A stretch of DNA of 48,132 bases from Bacteroidales bacterium. GTDB lineage: Bacteria > Bacteroidota > Bacteroidia > Bacteroidales > UBA12077. The first letter of the stretch is position 1; every line of letters begins with the position of its first letter. The notes under the pieces were generated by a model. The model saw nothing but the letters and a program-made list of their open reading frames with translations. It had not been told where the DNA came from and made no database searches. Positions 26,229-36,186 of the stretch are shown in pieces. The stretch lies in contig DAOWGM010000145.1 of NCBI GenBank assembly GCA_030637515.1, forward strand, positions 1 to 48,132. The letters run 5' to 3'. The position numbers and the translations under genes are program-made.

Positions 26229-26260
26229 TTTGAGTATTAGTAGTTAAATATTTATTTTCG
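26229..26260 (+). promoter_or_regulatory. Promoter of the DUF349-pyrG-yidC unit
   Basis: TTTG (26229-26232), a 20-nt spacer, then TATTTTCG (26253-26260), one mismatch from TAnnTTTG. The transcript would start near 26267, leaving a leader of about 50 nt before the ATG at 26320. Confidence 0.5.
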
Positions 26261-26319
26261 TATCCTGTAAATAAGCAGGTGATTATCTTAAATCATTTCT
26301 ATTAGGAAAAACAAGTATT

Positions 26320-28305
26320 ATGAGCACTAAAGATCTACAAAACTCTGACTCTGTTCAGGACGAACAGCAAAATGAAAAGACAGAACTAAATTTGGATGAT
26401 GAAAATTTAGATTCAAAAACTGAAAAGGAAGGATCCGAAAAAGAACCAGAAGAAGAAAAACCAGAATCACCTGATTCTCCCGATGAAGTTCAGGAGGAAA
26501 CGAAAGCTGAATCAACGGTTAACGAAACTAATGAAATAAGTGAACCTGTTGAAGATGAAAAACAGGAGCCTAAAGTAGAAATTGATTTTTCAAAACTTAG
26601 CAGAGAAGATTTAGTTAAAGAGTTGTCAAATATTATTGATACACAGCCAATAAATGACATACGAAAAGATGTTGAAGCAGTAAAAGCTGTTTTTTATAAA
26701 AAACAAAAAGCTCTGAATGAGCAGAAAAGAAAAGATTTTATTGGTACTGGAGCGAATATAGAAGATTTTATTCTTGATGAAGATCCTGTTGAAGCAGAAT
26801 TAAAAGATTTATTTAAAAGATACAGAAGACTTAAAGCGGATTATAATAGACAACACGAACAAGTTAAAGAAGTAAATCTTGAAAAGAAATATGTTTTAAT
26901 TGAAGAATTAAAAGAATTAGTAAACAAAGATGAATCAATAGGAGATACGTTTAAGGAATTCAGAGATCTCCAGGTAAAATGGAAGGAAATTGGTCAGGTT
27001 CCACAACAAAAATTAAAAGATCTTTGGAATACATACCATCATCATGTAGAAAAATTTTATGATTACATTAATATAAATAAAGAACTTCGTGATTTAGATT
27101 TGAAAAAGAATCTTGAGGTTAAAATTGGTTTGTGCGAAAATGCTGAGAAATTAGTTGAAGAACAATCTGTTGTTACAGCCTTTAAAACATTACAAAAGTT
27201 TCATAATCAATGGAGAGAAATAGGTCCTGTTCCGAATGAAGAAAAAGATGTTATTTGGGAACGATTTAAAGAGGCAACTAGAATTATTAATAAAAAGCAT
27301 CAGGATTATTTCAAAGGACTAAAAGACGAACAAAAAAATAATCTTGAAAGAAAAGAGAATCTTTGTGAACAAGTAGAGGAGATTGTTAGCAAGGAATATG
27401 CTTCACATAAAGAATGGTCTGAACAGACAAATGCCATAATTGAAATTCAAAAAACATGGCGTACAATAGGCTTTGCACCTAAAAAGGAAAATAATAAGAT
27501 TTACTCGAGATTTAGAAATGCCTGCGATAAGTTCTTTGGTAAGAAAAGAGAATTTTATGCTCAAAATAAGGAGTTACAAGATGATAATTTAAATAAAAAG
27601 ATAGAATTCTGCGAAAAAGCAGAATCTTTACAAGACAGTACTGAGTGGAAGAAAACAACTAAGGAATTAATAAACCTTCAGAATGAGTGGAAACAAGTTG
27701 GACCTGTTTCTAAGAAACAATCAGATAAAGTATGGAAAAGATTTAGAGCTGCTTGTGATCATTTTTTTAATAAAAAATCGGAGTATTATGCTAATATAGA
27801 TCAGGAATACGATAAGAATCTGAAATTGAAGCAGGAGATTATTGAAAAAGTTAAAGCGTATGAATTTACTCCTGATGTAAACCAAAATTTCGAAGCACTT
27901 AAAAAGTTCCAGGAAGAATTTTCTGAAGTTGGATTTGTACCTTATAAATTAAAGGATAAAATACAGAACGAATTTAGAGAAGAGCTTAATAAACAATTCG
28001 ATAAATTGAAGATTGGTGATGCTGAAAAGAACTTACTAAAATTTCAAACCAGACTTGAGACACTTCAGCATAAGCCAAAATCATCAGGAAAAATAAGACA
28101 TGAGCGTGATAAATTTTTTAATAAAATTAAAAAGCTTGAGAGTAATATTTCTTTGTGGGAAAATAATATAGGCTTTTTTAAGCCAGATTCTGAAGAAGCA
28201 AAAATAATGCTGAAGGATTATCATGAAAAAATTGATAGTGCTAAAAAGGAAATTACTGTTTTAGAAGAAAAAATTAGAATGATTGATAAATCTGATTCAG
28301 AATAA
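26320..28305 (+). CDS. DUF349 repeat protein
   Basis: A 661-residue cytosolic protein. Residues 1-90 are very acidic and low in complexity (Glu, Asp, Ser, Pro). From about residue 150 there are about five to six DUF349 helical repeats, each with a 'W-k-x-i-G-x-v-p' core (KWKEIGQVP, QWREIGPVP, TWRTIGFAP, EWKQVGPVS, then a degenerate EFSEVGFVP), and a C-terminal coiled coil. DUF349 proteins are of unknown mechanism. It heads a unit with pyrG (29 nt) and yidC (37 nt), with its own promoter and a shared terminator. Confidence 0.88.
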   Translation: MSTKDLQNSDSVQDEQQNEKTELNLDDENLDSKTEKEGSEKEPEEEKPESPDSPDEVQEETKAESTVNETNEISEPVEDEKQEPKVEIDFSKLSREDLVKELSNIIDTQPINDIRKDVEAVKAVFYKKQKALNEQKRKDFIGTGANIEDFILDEDPVEAELKDLFKRYRRLKADYNRQHEQVKEVNLEKKYVLIEELKELVNKDESIGDTFKEFRDLQVKWKEIGQVPQQKLKDLWNTYHHHVEKFYDYININKELRDLDLKKNLEVKIGLCENAEKLVEEQSVVTAFKTLQKFHNQWREIGPVPNEEKDVIWERFKEATRIINKKHQDYFKGLKDEQKNNLERKENLCEQVEEIVSKEYASHKEWSEQTNAIIEIQKTWRTIGFAPKKENNKIYSRFRNACDKFFGKKREFYAQNKELQDDNLNKKIEFCEKAESLQDSTEWKKTTKELINLQNEWKQVGPVSKKQSDKVWKRFRAACDHFFNKKSEYYANIDQEYDKNLKLKQEIIEKVKAYEFTPDVNQNFEALKKFQEEFSEVGFVPYKLKDKIQNEFREELNKQFDKLKIGDAEKNLLKFQTRLETLQHKPKSSGKIRHERDKFFNKIKKLESNISLWENNIGFFKPDSEEAKIMLKDYHEKIDSAKKEITVLEEKIRMIDKSDSE

Positions 28306-28328
28306 AAAATATAATAACATTTAAATAA

Positions 28329-29939
<1,611 letters not shown>

Positions 29940-29976
29940 TATATACAATTAGAATAAATTAATAGAAAAGAATAAA

Positions 29977-31839
29977 ATGGATAGGAATTCGATTATAGGA
30001 ATTATAGTAATTGCGGGGATCTTCATTCTTTGGACAACCTTAAATAAGCCTTCAAAAGAGGAAGTAGAGGCAGCTAAATATAAAAGAGATTCACTAGAGA
30101 TAGTTCGCCAGCAACAAATTATTCAACAGGAAACAGCAAAGGCAATAGAATTACAAAACGCAAAAACTGAGAATGTTGAATTTGAAGGGATTGCTGAAGA
30201 GCAGTTGAAAAGTAGGTTTGGAAGTTTTGCTGGTTCTGCTGAAGGAACTCAAGAGTTTACGGTAATTGAAAATGAATTACTCAAAATTAAAATAAGTAAT
30301 AAAGGTGGAAGAATTTATTCTGTTGAATTAAAAGATTACACAACTTATGCTAAGAAACCACTTGTGTTATTTGACGGTGATTCTACTGTTTTTGGTTTAA
30401 ACTTTTTCTCTGAAAATAAGAGTATCATAACAAATGAATTATTTTTTGTTCCTGTTGAGAAAAATTCACAATCGGTTAAAATGCGATTGTATGCAGGTGA
30501 AACCAGATATATTGAATATGTCTATACATTAAACCCAGAAAGTTACATGGTCAACTTTGATATTAACTTTGTGGGTATAAATGAAGTTGTCTCTGGAAAC
30601 CTTAGTGTAATAGACCTAAAATTCTCAATGTATTCTCCTCAGCAGGAAAAAGGAGCAAAGAATGAAAATATGTATACAACAATGGGGTATAAATATTATC
30701 AGGATGAGGTAAATACATTAAAATCAAGAACTAACGATGAGTCAAGAGAAGAGTTGAATTCAAAACTTAAATGGGTTTCGTTTCAACAACAATTTTTCTC
30801 AACAATTTTAGTTGCTGATAGTTATTTTTCTAATGCAGTAATTGAATTTAATAACTTAGAGAATTCAAACAAGTATTTAAAACACTTTAAGTCAACTATA
30901 GGAATTCCATTTGAATATAGTGCAAGATCAACAGTTCCTCTTTCTTTTTATTTTGGGCCAAACCATTATACAACTTTAAAAAAGCAGAAACTTGAGTTTG
31001 AAAAAATAATTCCACTTGGTTGGGGAATATTTGGATGGATAAATAGATTTGCAGTAATACCTGTATTTAACTTTCTTGATAACTATATTGCAAATTATGG
31101 TTTAATCATATTAATACTAACAATACTTATAAAAGTAGTATTGTTCCCATTAACATATAAATCATATTTGTCAACTGCAAAGATGCGTGTTCTTAAGCCG
31201 GAAATTGATGAAATAAATAAGAAGTTTCCGAAAAAAGAAGATGCAATGAAGAAGCAGCAAGCTACAATGGCTACGTATAAAAAAGTGGGAGTGAACCCAA
31301 TGGGTGGTTGTATTCCTATGGCTATACAGATGCCAATCTTATTTGCAATGTTTCGGTTCTTTCCAACATCCTTTGAGTTAAGGCAAAAAGCATTTTTATG
31401 GGCAGATGATTTATCATCTTACGATTCAATATTTTCATGGAATATAGATATTCCATTAATTAGCAGTTTTTATGGTAACCATATAAGTCTATTTACCATT
31501 CTAATGGCTATAGCGCTTGTTTTCTCATCAAGACTAAATACAGGTCAAATGAACGACTCAAATCAGCAAATGCCAGGAATGAAGTTTATGATGACATATA
31601 TGATGCCTGTAATGATGCTATTCTTTTTCAATAGATATGCAGCAGGTTTAAGTTATTACTATTTCTTATCGAATGTTATAACTTTAGGTCAGACTGTATT
31701 TATTAGACGATTTGTAGATGACGATGCAATATTAAAGAAACTACATGAAAACAAGAAAAAGGTAGTTAAAAAGTCTAAATGGCAGGAGCGATTGGAGGCA
31801 GCTGCTAAACAGAAAGGATATAAACGGCCTAAAAAATAA
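29977..31839 (+). CDS. yidC: Membrane protein insertase YidC
   Basis: Inner-membrane insertase, 620 residues. One N-terminal membrane helix (IIGIIVIAGIFILWTTL) is followed by a periplasmic beta domain and then the conserved C-terminal insertase fold from about residue 345: WINRFAVIPVFNFLDNYI, LTILIKVVLFPLTYKSYLS, GVNPMGGCIPMAIQMPILF, and two late helices. The basic tail is typical of ribosome binding. It ends the DUF349-pyrG-yidC unit; rnpA and rpmH, the usual neighbours in other phyla, are not here. Confidence 0.96.
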   Translation: MDRNSIIGIIVIAGIFILWTTLNKPSKEEVEAAKYKRDSLEIVRQQQIIQQETAKAIELQNAKTENVEFEGIAEEQLKSRFGSFAGSAEGTQEFTVIENELLKIKISNKGGRIYSVELKDYTTYAKKPLVLFDGDSTVFGLNFFSENKSIITNELFFVPVEKNSQSVKMRLYAGETRYIEYVYTLNPESYMVNFDINFVGINEVVSGNLSVIDLKFSMYSPQQEKGAKNENMYTTMGYKYYQDEVNTLKSRTNDESREELNSKLKWVSFQQQFFSTILVADSYFSNAVIEFNNLENSNKYLKHFKSTIGIPFEYSARSTVPLSFYFGPNHYTTLKKQKLEFEKIIPLGWGIFGWINRFAVIPVFNFLDNYIANYGLIILILTILIKVVLFPLTYKSYLSTAKMRVLKPEIDEINKKFPKKEDAMKKQQATMATYKKVGVNPMGGCIPMAIQMPILFAMFRFFPTSFELRQKAFLWADDLSSYDSIFSWNIDIPLISSFYGNHISLFTILMAIALVFSSRLNTGQMNDSNQQMPGMKFMMTYMMPVMMLFFFNRYAAGLSYYYFLSNVITLGQTVFIRRFVDDDAILKKLHENKKKVVKKSKWQERLEAAAKQKGYKRPKK

Positions 31840-31854
31840 GAATATTGATTTTAG

Positions 31855-31886
31855 AAAAAGCTTCACAATTGTGAAGCTTTTTCATT
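31855..31886 (+). terminator. Rho-independent terminator after yidC
   Basis: A perfect 28-nt palindrome (AAAAAGCTTCACAA / TTGTGAAGCTTTTT, 31855-31882) whose right end is T-rich. It ends the DUF349-pyrG-yidC transcript. Confidence 0.85.
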
Positions 31887-31965
31887 TTAAAAAACTCATT
31901 ATCAATAGTATATTTTTAGATGTTAAAAATATGTATATTATTTAGTAAATAATTGCTTGGAATAG

Positions 31966-31995
31966 TTTGATTTTATTGGAAAATTAATATTTTTG
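31966..31995 (+). promoter_or_regulatory. Promoter of the tRNA operon
   Basis: TTTG (31966-31969), 18-nt spacer, TATTTTTG (31988-31995): a full match to the Bacteroidota -7 consensus TAnnTTTG with a -33 TTTG. The transcript would start near 32002, about 28 nt before tRNA-Thr. The rest of the 190-nt gap after yidC holds only its terminator. Confidence 0.7.
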
Positions 31996-32029
31996 CAACG
32001 CTAATATAGCAACGTTCTTTTTAAAAAAT

Positions 32030-32103
32030 GCCGATGTAGCTCAGTTGGTCAGAGCAGCTGATTTGTAATCAGCAGGTCGACGGTTCGAATCCGCCTATCG
32101 GCT
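32030..32103 (+). tRNA. tRNA-Thr (UGU anticodon)
   Basis: A 74-nt cloverleaf. The acceptor pairs GCCGATG with TATCGGC, the anticodon loop is TTTGTAA (anticodon TGT), and the T loop is TTCGAAT. The T stem GACGG / CCGCC has one A-C mismatch (position 50:64). No encoded CCA end is complete; the sequence after the discriminator T is CA then T. Confidence 0.95.
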
Positions 32104-32123
32104 CATTTTTTAATATTATTGTT

Positions 32124-32206
32124 GGGGAGATACCAAAGTGGCCAACTGGGGCAGACTGTAACTCTGCTGGCGTACGCCTTCGTAGGTTCGAATCCTGCTC
32201 TCCCCA
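32124..32206 (+). tRNA. tRNA-Tyr (GUA anticodon)
   Basis: An 83-nt tRNA with a long variable arm, as expected for bacterial tRNA-Tyr. Acceptor GGGGAGA / TCTCCCC, anticodon stem GCAGA / TCTGC, loop CTGTAAC (anticodon GTA). Discriminator A. Confidence 0.96.
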
Positions 32207-32225
32207 CAAAATACACATCAAGATT

Positions 32226-32298
32226 GCGGGAGTAGCTCAGTTGGTAGAGCATTAGCCTTCCAAGCTAAGGGTCGCGGATTCGAGTTCCGTCTCCCGCT
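32226..32298 (+). tRNA. tRNA-Gly (UCC anticodon)
   Basis: A 73-nt cloverleaf. Acceptor GCGGGAG / CTCCCGC, anticodon stem TTAGC / GCTAA, loop CTTCCAA (anticodon TCC). It is the last gene of the tRNA operon and is followed 8 nt later by a terminator. Confidence 0.96.
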
Positions 32299-32306
32299 CA
32301 AAAATG

Positions 32307-32335
32307 AAGATTGCCCTTAAAGGCAATCTTTTTTT
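32307..32335 (+). terminator. Rho-independent terminator of the tRNA operon
   Basis: A 9-bp stem AAGATTGCC / GGCAATCTT with a 6-nt loop, then seven T. It sits directly after tRNA-Gly, so the three tRNAs form a complete transcript. Confidence 0.9.
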
Positions 32336-32399
32336 ATTATATGAAGTACTTCGTATCACGTTAAAAATTGGTATTCGAGCTACATATCACAGATAAAAT

Positions 32400-32431
32400 A
32401 AAGCCGGTTCATATTATTATGAACCGGCTTT
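32400..32431 (-). terminator. Rho-independent terminator after ribH
   Basis: A perfect 14-bp stem AAAGCCGGTTCATA / TATGAACCGGCTTT with a 4-nt loop, 22 nt past the ribH stop. The downstream T-tract on the minus strand is short (TATTTTAT). Confidence 0.8.
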
Positions 32432-32452
32432 ATTATTTTAATAATGTTTTGA

Positions 32453-32956
32453 TCAATCTTTAAGTTTTTCCATATCTAACTGCAATTGTGCCATTTTAAT
32501 TGCTGTAATAGCAGCTTCGTCCCCTTTATTTCCATGTTTCCCTCCTGAACGATCTATGGCTTGTTGTAGGTTAGCTGTTGTTAAAACACCAAAAATAAAT
32601 GGAATATTATGCTCAAGATTAAGTTCGGTAATTCCATGAGTTACACTTTGACAAACAAAATCAAAATGAGGAGTTTCACCTTGTATAACACAACCTAAAC
32701 AAATTACGGCATCTAAATCTGCATATTCAGCCATAAATTGAGCTCCAAGAGTTAATTCAATTGTGCCTGGTACATACTTCTTTAAAATATTCTCTTCTTT
32801 AGCGCCATGCTTTAATAATGTTTCGTATGCTCCTTTTAGCAGCGAATCTGTAATATCTCTATTCCATTCTGCTGTAACAATACCAAACTTCATATCACTG
32901 GCTGATGGTACTGATTTTATATCGTAATCTGATAAGTTTTTAAGATTTGTAGCCAT
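32453..32956 (-). CDS. ribH: 6,7-dimethyl-8-ribityllumazine synthase
   Basis: Penultimate enzyme of riboflavin synthesis, 167 residues. The substrate-binding Trp in TAEWNRDIT, PGTIELTLGA, and the catalytic His97 in GETPHFDF are present, followed by the phosphate-binding region with AIDRSGGKHGNKGDEAA. The enzyme forms capsid-like or pentameric assemblies in the cytosol. No other rib genes are nearby. It has a private terminator and a TAACTTTG -7 element upstream. Confidence 0.96.
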   Translation of the reverse strand: MATNLKNLSDYDIKSVPSASDMKFGIVTAEWNRDITDSLLKGAYETLLKHGAKEENILKKYVPGTIELTLGAQFMAEYADLDAVICLGCVIQGETPHFDFVCQSVTHGITELNLEHNIPFIFGVLTTANLQQAIDRSGGKHGNKGDEAAITAIKMAQLQLDMEKLKD

Positions 32957-32977
32957 GGTTCAAATATTTAGTTTTAA

Positions 32978-32985
32978 CAAAGTTA
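32978..32985 (-). promoter_or_regulatory. Candidate -7 element for ribH
   Basis: Minus-strand TAACTTTG (TAnnTTTG), 21 nt upstream of the ribH ATG. No -33 TTTG at normal spacing. I saw no FMN-riboswitch-like leader; the space is too short. Confidence 0.35.
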
Positions 32986-32998
32986 AGTTTTATGTATA

Positions 32999-33025
32999 AA
33001 AAAATCCTGATAAATCAGGATTTTT
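32999..33025 (-). terminator. Rho-independent terminator after the TPR gene
   Basis: A 12-bp stem AAAAATCCTGAT / ATCAGGATTTTT with a 2-nt loop, T-rich on the minus strand. It separates the TPR gene from ribH. Confidence 0.85.
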
Positions 33026-33047
33026 AAATTATTGTAAGTTTAATCTT

Positions 33048-33734
33048 TTACATAACTAACATTTCAACTCTTGCTATATTTTTTGAAATTTGTCTGCCCT
33101 CAGAACTACTTGGGAAATCTTTTTCGATTCTTTTATAAACCTCAAGAGCTTTTTTATATTCCTGGTTTTGTTCATAAATAAATCCAAGTTTCATTAAATA
33201 TACTGGAGTCGTAAAATTATTTTCAGAAACATTTACAGCTTTCTTATAAAAAACAAGAGCGTCATCAGTATTCTCTAATTCAAGATAAGCATCTCCAATT
33301 GCACCATAAGCAATAGGAGCGATCATTTTATCATCTGATTCAAATTGCTTTAAATACTCAATAGCATCTTCATATTGTCCTAAATGTAAATAACAAATTC
33401 CGCTATAATAATTAGCTAAATTTGCTGATTTAGTAATGCCATACTCACCAATAATATCAAGAAATCCAAGATAATTTCCATCACCCATTAAAGCTAAATT
33501 AAATGAGTCTTTAGCAAAATGCTGCTCTGCCATCCACATTTGCGATTTTGCTTCGTTTTCTTTAGGTGTAACAACAAAGCGCTTATATCCTAAATAACCT
33601 CCAACTATTATTATAATAGCTAAAACAATTATTGTTAAACTTTTTTGATTTTCCTCAATATAATGCTCTGTTCTACTTAATGCATTTTCAACTGATTCAA
33701 ACTGATCCTGATTTTCTTCTTTCTTTTTGTTCAT
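33048..33734 (-). CDS. Membrane-anchored TPR protein (YfgM-like)
   Basis: A 228-residue protein with a charged cytosolic N-terminus, one membrane helix at about residues 33-50 (LTIIVLAIIIIVGGYLGY) and a C-terminal set of tetratricopeptide repeats (GICYLHLGQYEDAIEYL, AYLELENTDDALVFYKKA, IYEQNQEYKKALEVYKRI). The layout resembles YfgM/YfgL-associated TPR proteins that chaperone exported proteins, but that role is not proven here. It is divergent from recF and upstream of ribH. Confidence 0.8.
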   Translation of the reverse strand: MNKKKEENQDQFESVENALSRTEHYIEENQKSLTIIVLAIIIIVGGYLGYKRFVVTPKENEAKSQMWMAEQHFAKDSFNLALMGDGNYLGFLDIIGEYGITKSANLANYYSGICYLHLGQYEDAIEYLKQFESDDKMIAPIAYGAIGDAYLELENTDDALVFYKKAVNVSENNFTTPVYLMKLGFIYEQNQEYKKALEVYKRIEKDFPSSSEGRQISKNIARVEMLVM

Positions 33735-33778
33735 TATTATTGTGTAATTAAAATATTATCCTAAAACGATTTGAATCG

Positions 33779-33786
33779 CAAATGTA
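33779..33786 (-). promoter_or_regulatory. Candidate -7 element for the TPR gene
   Basis: Minus-strand TACATTTG (TAnnTTTG), about 44 nt upstream of the ATG at 33734. No clear -33. Confidence 0.35.
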
Positions 33787-33900
33787 ATTCTTTTGAGTAA
33801 TTTTTAAAATTTTTTGTTTATAAAAATTGATATTTAATGAAAGCTTCATTTTTAATTTAATAGAATAATAAGAATCTTTGCATATAATTTCACAAACAAG

Positions 33901-35016
33901 ATGTACTTACAGGATTTATCACTTATTAATTTCAAAAATTATAGTCAAATAGATTTAAGTTTCTCTCCAAAAATAAACTGTTTTATTGGAAATAATGGAG
34001 TTGGTAAAACAAATTTGTTAGATTCGATTTACTATTTGTCGATGTGCAAGAGTTATTTAAATCCTATCGATAGTCAAAATGTAAAATACGACGAAGATTT
34101 TTTTGTTATTCAAGGTGATTATTCTTTGAAAGGTAAACATGAAAATGTTTATTGTGGATTAAAGAAAAACAAGAAGAAGCAATTTAAAAGGAATAAAAAG
34201 GAATATCAAAAGCTTTCAGATCATATTGGATTATTACCAGTTGTTATTATTTCGCCTCTTGATATTAGCTTAATTAGCGAAGGTAGTGATGAACGCAGAA
34301 AATTCATGGATAGTGTTATCTCTCAATATGACAAAGAATATCTTGATAATTTAATCCGTTACAATAGGGCTTTACAGCAAAGAAATAAATTACTTAAAGA
34401 TTTTTATCAAAGCAGATCTTTTGATCAGGACTCAATTGAAGTATGGGACGAACAGTTGGTTATGTTGGGTGAGAAGATACATGCAGTACGAGTAAAATTT
34501 GTTGAGGAATTAATTCCGGTTTTTCAGGATTATTATACACGTATTTCAGGAAACAAAGAACAGGTTCAACTGGTATATGATTCACAACTATACGAAGGGG
34601 AATATAGGCAATTACTGAAAGATGCAATTGATAAAGATAGGATTGTTCAACATACAACGGTTGGTATTCATAAAGATGATCTTATTCTTACACTCGAAAA
34701 ATATTCTATAAAAAAAGCAGGTTCACAAGGGCAGCAGAAAACATATCTTGTTTCCTTAAAACTTGCGCAGTTTGATTTTATTAAACAAATTAGTGGTTTA
34801 AAACCAATATTGCTTTTAGATGATATTTTTGATAAGTTTGATAGAGATAGAGTAAAACAGATAATTGAATTAGTAGCAGAAAACCATTTCGGGCAAATAT
34901 TTATAACAGATACCAGTGAGGATCGTTTAGAAACTATTCTTAAAGAAATTAATATCCAACACAATTTATTTATAATTGATTCAGAAGAAAATATTCAAAT
35001 TAAGAAAGCCGATTAA
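33901..35016 (+). CDS. recF: DNA replication and repair protein RecF
   Basis: SMC-like ATPase of recombination mediation at gaps, 371 residues. Walker A GNNGVGKT is at residues 30-37; the signature region (SQGQQKTYLVSLKLAQ) and Walker B (PILLLDDIFDKFD) follow in order. The downstream DciA-like gene starts 12 nt later, an arrangement common in Bacteroidota. recF is not next to dnaN or gyrB. Confidence 0.95.
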   Translation: MYLQDLSLINFKNYSQIDLSFSPKINCFIGNNGVGKTNLLDSIYYLSMCKSYLNPIDSQNVKYDEDFFVIQGDYSLKGKHENVYCGLKKNKKKQFKRNKKEYQKLSDHIGLLPVVIISPLDISLISEGSDERRKFMDSVISQYDKEYLDNLIRYNRALQQRNKLLKDFYQSRSFDQDSIEVWDEQLVMLGEKIHAVRVKFVEELIPVFQDYYTRISGNKEQVQLVYDSQLYEGEYRQLLKDAIDKDRIVQHTTVGIHKDDLILTLEKYSIKKAGSQGQQKTYLVSLKLAQFDFIKQISGLKPILLLDDIFDKFDRDRVKQIIELVAENHFGQIFITDTSEDRLETILKEINIQHNLFIIDSEENIQIKKAD

Positions 35017-35028
35017 TCAGAACTTAAC

Positions 35029-35319
35029 ATGCGGAAAAAGAATACTCAAAAAATTGATGAAGTAGTTAAAGAATATCTTAAAGCTTTCAAAATTGATGAT
35101 AAGCTGAAGGAAGTCAAGCTTATTAGGTCCTGGGACGAGGTTGTTGGTAAAACAATAGCAAGATCTACAAGTAATATTTATATCAAGAACAGAAAGTTAT
35201 TTGTAAAACTGAATTCCTCTGTAATACGAAACGAACTATTTATGCTTCGCGATGGTTTAAAAAAGGCTCTTAACGATAAAGTTGGAGAAAGTATTATCGA
35301 TGAAATTATTCTGAAATAG
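35029..35319 (+). CDS. DUF721/DciA-like protein
   Basis: A 96-residue protein of the DUF721 family, with the segment RSWDEVVGKTIARSTSNIYIK and FVKLNSSVIRNELFMLR that define it. In other bacteria the related DciA helps to load the replicative helicase DnaB. It is coupled to recF (12-nt gap). Its stop lies 7 nt from the convergent DUF3795 gene's stop, with no terminator visible between them. Confidence 0.88.
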   Translation: MRKKNTQKIDEVVKEYLKAFKIDDKLKEVKLIRSWDEVVGKTIARSTSNIYIKNRKLFVKLNSSVIRNELFMLRDGLKKALNDKVGESIIDEIILK

Positions 35320-35326
35320 TATTAAT

Positions 35327-35611
35327 TTATTTTTTCAAAATCCCGATTCTATTTTTTATCATTTTCATATGCTCATCTTCAGATATATTAGGATCTTTTA
35401 AGTCCTTAAACTTTTGACAAGGTAACTCTTTACAATCACCGCAACTTTTATAATTTCTGATGTTTACTGAGCAATCAAATAAAGGGCAAATACCACCCGG
35501 AATGACTTCTTTTGCCCAAAATGTTTTTCCACTAACTTTGTAACAACCAGCACATGTTTTATTATAAAACTCACATTCAGTACAAATTAATCCGCAAGCT
35601 GATATATTCAT
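35327..35611 (-). CDS. DUF3795 Cys-rich protein
   Basis: A 94-residue protein with ten Cys: 6, 10, 13, 20, 23, 42, 47, 57, 60 and 65, in pairs such as CGLIC, CAGC and CGDC. This is the DUF3795 pattern and suggests zinc or iron-sulfur binding; nothing more specific is known. It lies 50 nt downstream of ndk on the same strand. Confidence 0.82.
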   Translation of the reverse strand: MNISACGLICTECEFYNKTCAGCYKVSGKTFWAKEVIPGGICPLFDCSVNIRNYKSCGDCKELPCQKFKDLKDPNISEDEHMKMIKNRIGILKK

Positions 35612-35661
35612 TTCTATCTGTTTATATTAAAACTTTTAATTTAAAAACTTCAACCTAATGT

Positions 35662-36081
35662 TTAATATCTTTCTCTTTGGTTAAAAAAGAAATCGGCTTC
35701 ACGTTTTGCATTTTCAGGAGAATCTGCTCCATGAACAGCATTTTTCTGTAGCGATTCAGCGAACCGTTTTCGAATTGTACCTTCTTCGGCATTACATGGA
35801 TTTGTATTACCAATTAATTTACGGAAATCTTCAATTGCATTTTCTTTCTCAAGCAATAATACAATAATTGATCCTGACGACATAAATTCACACAGATCAT
35901 CATAGAACTCTTTACCTCTGTGTATTTCATAAAAACGTTCTGCTTCTTCTTTAGTTAATTTAGTTGATCTAATGGCAGAAATTCTGAAATCAGCCTGATT
36001 AATTATTGCTAAGATTGGTCCTACGTGGTTTTTTCTACAGGCCGATGGTTTTATCATTGCAAATGTGTATCCTAAAGGCAT
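35662..36081 (-). CDS. ndk: Nucleoside diphosphate kinase
   Basis: Transfers phosphate between nucleoside di- and triphosphates through phospho-His, 139 residues. The active-site segment is NAVHGADSPENA with His117; the family usually has HGSDS, and Ala119 is a conservative change. FAMIKPSA and RFYEIHRGKEFYDDL are also typical. The gene is divergent from nrnA; only 15 nt separate the ndk ATG from the first in-frame ATG of that gene, which argues for a later nrnA start. Confidence 0.96.
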   Translation of the reverse strand: MPLGYTFAMIKPSACRKNHVGPILAIINQADFRISAIRSTKLTKEEAERFYEIHRGKEFYDDLCEFMSSGSIIVLLLEKENAIEDFRKLIGNTNPCNAEEGTIRKRFAESLQKNAVHGADSPENAKREADFFFNQRERY

Positions 36082-36154
36082 AATTATATATTTTTAATGA
36101 TTAAACTAAGGTATAAATTTTTTAGTATTAACTTAAATTCTGAACAGATTATTT

Positions 36155-36162
36155 TATCTTTG
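36155..36162 (+). promoter_or_regulatory. Candidate -7 element for nrnA
   Basis: TATCTTTG, an exact fit to TAnnTTTG, lying inside the N-terminal extension of the longest nrnA frame. It would give a short leader before a TTG at 36187. No clear -33. Confidence 0.4.
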
Positions 36163-36186
36163 ATTCAAAAGTTAAAAACAAATCCA

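Noticed and set aside
32343..32352. Palindrome GAAGTACTTC after the tRNA operon
   Set aside because: Ten bases in A/T-rich DNA with no repeat elsewhere in the gap; likely chance.
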